From CAYOEZ01 sp964402955 (GTDB lineage Bacteria; Chloroflexota; DTOL01; DAOUCN01), in contig CAYOEZ010000221.1 of assembly GCA_964402955.1 (NCBI GenBank), positions 1 to 7,673 on the forward strand: DNA of 7,673 nt. Reading direction: 5' to 3'. The position numbers and the translations under genes are program-made. Positions 5,342 to 7,673 of this stretch are shown in pieces. Below the pieces are notes generated by a model, which did not search any database, was not told where the DNA came from, and saw only the letters and a program-made list of their open reading frames with translations. Position 1 is the first letter of the stretch; each line of letters starts with the position of its first letter.

Positions 5342-6601
5342 ATGAACACAAGCAATGGCAGGCGGCGGGTTGTCGTGACAGGGCTGGGCACGCTGAATCC
5401 TCTGGGCAATGACGTCGCCAGTACATGGCAGGGGCTGATGGTCGGCCGCTCTGGTATTGCCCGCATCACTGCATTTGACCCATCGGCATACGATTGTCAG
5501 ATCGCCGGTGAGATCAAAGGCTTCAATCCGACTGACTTCATCGAACACAAAGAAGCGCGGCGCATGGATCGCTATACGCAGCTTGCCGTTGCGGCCGCTG
5601 GCCAGGCGCTGCGTGATTCAGGGCTTCAGATCACCCCCGAGAACTCCGATGACATCGGTGTCATCGTTGGCTCCGGCATCGGCGGCGTGGGCTGGATGGT
5701 GGAGCAACTCAATGTCCTGAATACACGCGGGCCCGGGCGCGTCAGCCCGTTTGCTATTCCCATTGTTTTGGCCGACGCGGCTAGTGGCCAACTGGCGATC
5801 ACCTACCAGGCCAAAGGCCCCAATATGTGCGTGGTGACAGCGTGCGCCACCGGCACCACAGCCGTTGGCGAGGCGGCAGAGACGATCAGGCGCGGCGACG
5901 CCGTTGCGATGATTGCGGGCAGCAGCGAAGCAGCTGTTATGCCTTTTACTATGGCCGGCTTTTCGGCCATGCGCGCCTTCTCGCGTCGCAACGATGATCC
6001 GGAGCATGCCTGCCGTCCCTTCGACGCCACGCGCGACGGCTTCGTCATCGGCGAGGGCTGCGGCATTGTCATTCTGGAGGACCTGGAGCACGCTCTGGCG
6101 CGTGGCGCCCGCATCTATGCCGAACAACTCAGCTACGCTGCGTCGGCTGATGGCGTCCACATGGCTGCTCCGGCGCTGGAGGGTGAGGGGATCGCGCGGG
6201 CGATGAAACGCGCTCTGCGCAGCGCTGGCGTGCAGCCGGCTGATGTGGATTACATCAACGCGCATGGCACCGGCACTGCTCTGAACGACAAGAATGAGAC
6301 GGACGGCATCAAAGCGATCTTCGGCCAACATGCCTATAAGCTGGCGGTAAGCTCAACCAAGAGCATGACAGGACACTGCATGGGCGCGGCCGGCTCCATC
6401 GAAGCAATTTTCACAATTCTGAGCCTTGAAAGCGGCTGGCTTGCGCCGACGATCAACTATGAGCATCCCGACCCTGAGTGTGATCTGGACTATGTTCCCA
6501 ACGTGGCGCGCAAAGCCGACCCGGACGTGGCGATGTCGAACAGCATGGGGCTTGGCGGGCACAACGCGACACTCGTCTTCCGCAAGTGGACAGGAAAGTA
6601 A
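5342..6601 (+). CDS. fabF: Beta-ketoacyl-ACP synthase II paralogue with altered gating loops
   Basis: A second KS II of 419 residues, clearly paralogous to the gene upstream; long blocks are identical, such as NDKNETDGIK-like and DLDYVPNVARKA segments. The catalytic set is complete: Cys168 in VVTACATGTTAVG, His308 in NAHGTGTALND, Lys340 and His345 in SSTKSMTGHCMGAAG, so it should condense acyl-ACP with malonyl-ACP. What differs is substrate access. The loop read as DAYHITSP in copy 1 is DGVHMAAP here (270-277), and the C-terminal GFGF gate is SMGL (401-404), placing Leu404 where the gating Phe sits. It keeps Phe207 and Arg211, which copy 1 has lost. The ATG at 5342 has AGGGGG close before it and AGAAGG 10 bases away. 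degV follows after 20 bp, suggesting cotranscription. A specialised chain-length or branched-primer role is possible but inferred. Confidence 0.94.
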   Translation: MNTSNGRRRVVVTGLGTLNPLGNDVASTWQGLMVGRSGIARITAFDPSAYDCQIAGEIKGFNPTDFIEHKEARRMDRYTQLAVAAAGQALRDSGLQITPENSDDIGVIVGSGIGGVGWMVEQLNVLNTRGPGRVSPFAIPIVLADAASGQLAITYQAKGPNMCVVTACATGTTAVGEAAETIRRGDAVAMIAGSSEAAVMPFTMAGFSAMRAFSRRNDDPEHACRPFDATRDGFVIGEGCGIVILEDLEHALARGARIYAEQLSYAASADGVHMAAPALEGEGIARAMKRALRSAGVQPADVDYINAHGTGTALNDKNETDGIKAIFGQHAYKLAVSSTKSMTGHCMGAAGSIEAIFTILSLESGWLAPTINYEHPDPECDLDYVPNVARKADPDVAMSNSMGLGGHNATLVFRKWTGK

Positions 6602-6621
6602 CTGGTTCGGAGAGGGATGCG

Positions 6622-7473
6622 ATGAAGCAGGTCAAGGTCGTCACTGATACAACCTCCAATCTGCCAGATGATCTGGCGCACGGGCTTGGTATCCTGAAAG
6701 TCCCGTACTGCATCCAGTTCGGCGGCGAGACGTTCTATGAGAGCGACCTGTCGCGCGACGAGTTTCACCGGCGTATCGCTGATGGCGTTTTCCCCAAGAC
6801 ATCTCAGCCTCCTATCGGCAAGTTCGTGGAGGTCTTTCAGGAGGCAGCAAAGGATGCAGCGGGGATCCTCTGCTGTACGCTGACTGCGGCTCATAGCGGC
6901 GGCTATGCGGCGGCCATGGCAGCACGAGAGCTGGCGCCGGATGTGCCGATCGCCGTGGTTGACTCGAAGGCCATCTCCATGGGCATTGGTTTCCTGGCCA
7001 TTGCTGCTGCTCGCGCGGCCCAGGTTGGCAAGAGCCTGTCGGAGATCGTGACAATGGTGGAGGGCATTCGCGCGCGGCTTCATCACTACATCGCCCTCGA
7101 TACGCTCAAGTACTTGCAGATGGGGGGACGCGTTTCGACCTTCCAGACGATTCTGGCGTCAATGTTGAGCATTAAGCCGATTCTCTACGTCAAAGATGGC
7201 GTGCTTCGGCCATATGAGCGCATGCGCACGCGTGTACGCTCCTTGGAGCGCATCATCGAGGTGACGGTCAACTCGGTTGCCCCGCAGCCGGCGCGTATTG
7301 CTGTCTTCCACGATCAGGCGCCGGATGACTGCCTCAGTGTGTTGGAAACTCTCAAGAGTAAGCTCGATGTGCGTGAGAGCTTCAGCGGTGAGCTATCGTT
7401 AGCGCTCACGGCGCACTCCGGGCCTGGCATGGTGGGCATCATCAGCTATGCGGTTGCTCCCGACGAGCCCTAA
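6622..7473 (+). CDS. DegV-family (FakB-like) fatty-acid-binding protein
   Basis: A cytoplasmic lipid-binding protein. In Firmicutes, relatives called FakB present fatty acids to the kinase FakA for phosphorylation. The 283-residue product is normal length. Family motifs: VVTDTTSNLP (6-15), KTSQPPIGKF (59-68), LTAAHSGGYAAA (87-98), VDSKAISMGIGF (113-124), YLQMGGRVS (164-172), SIKPIL plus DGVLRP, and TAHSGPGMVG (263-272). Thr60/Ser61, Ser92 and His265 occupy the positions that in FakB contact the fatty-acid carboxylate (from memory). ATG 6622 is chosen because GGAGAGGG (6609-6616) lies 5 bases upstream and the TDTTSNLP motif then starts at residue 8, as usual; an upstream frame start at 6586 lies inside fabF-2. 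The 20-bp gap to fabF-2 suggests one transcript. No fakA-like kinase is in the window. Confidence 0.93.
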   Translation: MKQVKVVTDTTSNLPDDLAHGLGILKVPYCIQFGGETFYESDLSRDEFHRRIADGVFPKTSQPPIGKFVEVFQEAAKDAAGILCCTLTAAHSGGYAAAMAARELAPDVPIAVVDSKAISMGIGFLAIAAARAAQVGKSLSEIVTMVEGIRARLHHYIALDTLKYLQMGGRVSTFQTILASMLSIKPILYVKDGVLRPYERMRTRVRSLERIIEVTVNSVAPQPARIAVFHDQAPDDCLSVLETLKSKLDVRESFSGELSLALTAHSGPGMVGIISYAVAPDEP

Positions 7474-7474
7474 A

Positions 7475-7561
7475 CAGTAGACAAAGCGGGTACCTTGCAG
7501 ACGAACGCCGCTGTTTGTTCCGGTGTTCGCCTGCGCCGTTTGTGGTGTCAAGTGCCTACTG
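7475..7561 (+). repeat. Nested inverted repeat directly after degV
   Basis: The outer arms CAGTAG (7475-7480) and CTACTG (7556-7561) enclose ACAAA/TTTGT (7481-7485 and 7539-7543) and inner arms 7497-7508 and 7523-7534 matching at 10 of 12 positions. It begins 2 bases after the degV stop. The stems lack a T-run, so it is not a standard terminator, though it could protect or end the transcript. It may be an interspersed element of unknown family. Confidence 0.5.
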
Positions 7562-7583
7562 CGAAAAGGTCGTGTTCGCCCAA

Positions 7584-7632
7584 CCGTCATTGCGAGAATC
7601 CCATACCGCCCCATTGGTGGTATGCCTGACGG
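7584..7632 (+). repeat. Second nested inverted repeat
   Basis: CCGTCA (7584-7589) pairs with TGACGG (7627-7632), and inside it CATACCGCC (7602-7610) pairs with GGTGGTATG (7616-7624), with one G-U pair and a 5-base loop. The left end, CGTCATTGCGAG, resembles the start of a widespread environmental repeat. No coding frame is supported here. Confidence 0.5.
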
Positions 7633-7639
7633 CAGAAAC

Positions 7640-7673
7640 TGTCTCTGCGAGGAGCGCTCCTCAGCGACGAAGC
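7640..7673 (+). repeat. Partial copy of a GCGAGGAGCG...GACGAAGC-type dispersed repeat, cut by the window edge
   Basis: CTGCGAGGAGCG followed by GCGACGAAGC at the window end matches, from memory, a repeat common in environmental bacteria (CATTGCGAGGAGCG...GCGACGAAGCAATC). It contains a perfect 14-base palindrome, GAGGAGCGCTCCTC (7649-7662). The element probably continues past 7673. Confidence 0.5.

Noticed and set aside
5618..6331. 237-residue minus-strand frame
   Set aside because: It is antisense to fabF-2, for the same reason.
3841..6601. Tandem KS pair as a polyketide KS-alpha/chain-length-factor pair
   Set aside because: Both copies keep the nucleophilic cysteine and both histidines; a chain-length factor would lack the cysteine, and no polyketide genes are nearby.
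6586..6621. Upstream start for degV
   Set aside because: It lies inside the fabF-2 coding end and has no ribosome binding site, while 6622 has a strong one.
1..7673. tRNA, rRNA or CRISPR array
   Set aside because: I saw no cloverleaf-like sequence and no regularly spaced direct repeats with unique spacers.

Overview
The window looks like a stretch of chromosome from a moderately GC-rich bacterium. My best guess is a Chloroflexota-type organism, probably from a metagenome. That guess rests on the style of the proteins, a nagA promoter that sits directly on its start codon, and interspersed inverted repeats of the kind common in such genomes. It is an inference, and nothing in the window fixes the phylum.

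Layout, left to right. (1) A nearly complete nagA (GlcNAc-6-phosphate deacetylase) on the minus strand, cut by the left edge. (2) A divergent intergenic region with an extended -10 for nagA and a good -35/-10 promoter plus palindrome for a two-gene toxin-antitoxin module (small helical antitoxin, MazF/PemK toxin, 4-bp overlap). (3) A housekeeping cluster rplS-rnhB-yraN. It has its own strong promoter, and a leader with an intrinsic terminator hairpin between promoter and rplS, which suggests attenuation. (4) About 360 bp with no confident gene: hydrophobic coding-like sequence split over two frames, then an AT-rich patch with three TTAGT repeats and a hairpin ahead of a perfect Shine-Dalgarno. 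(5) A lipid block: two tandem beta-ketoacyl-ACP synthase II genes separated by a 123-bp inverted-repeat element, then a DegV-family fatty-acid-binding protein 20 bp behind the second. (6) About 200 bp of nested inverted repeats and palindromes running off the right edge.

The lipid block is the functional theme of the right half. FabF-1 keeps the canonical gating loops. FabF-2 keeps the full catalytic set but has changed both loops that control substrate access, so the two are likely not redundant. The co-oriented DegV protein has a FakB-like binding-site pattern and links the block to free fatty-acid handling. The left half is housekeeping (amino-sugar catabolism, ribosome, RNA/DNA maintenance) plus one toxin-antitoxin module.

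I see no tRNA, rRNA, CRISPR array, transposase or phage gene. No clearly novel multi-gene system is evident. The most original signals are the divergent KS II/DegV pair, the rplS leader, and the repeats around the lipid block.
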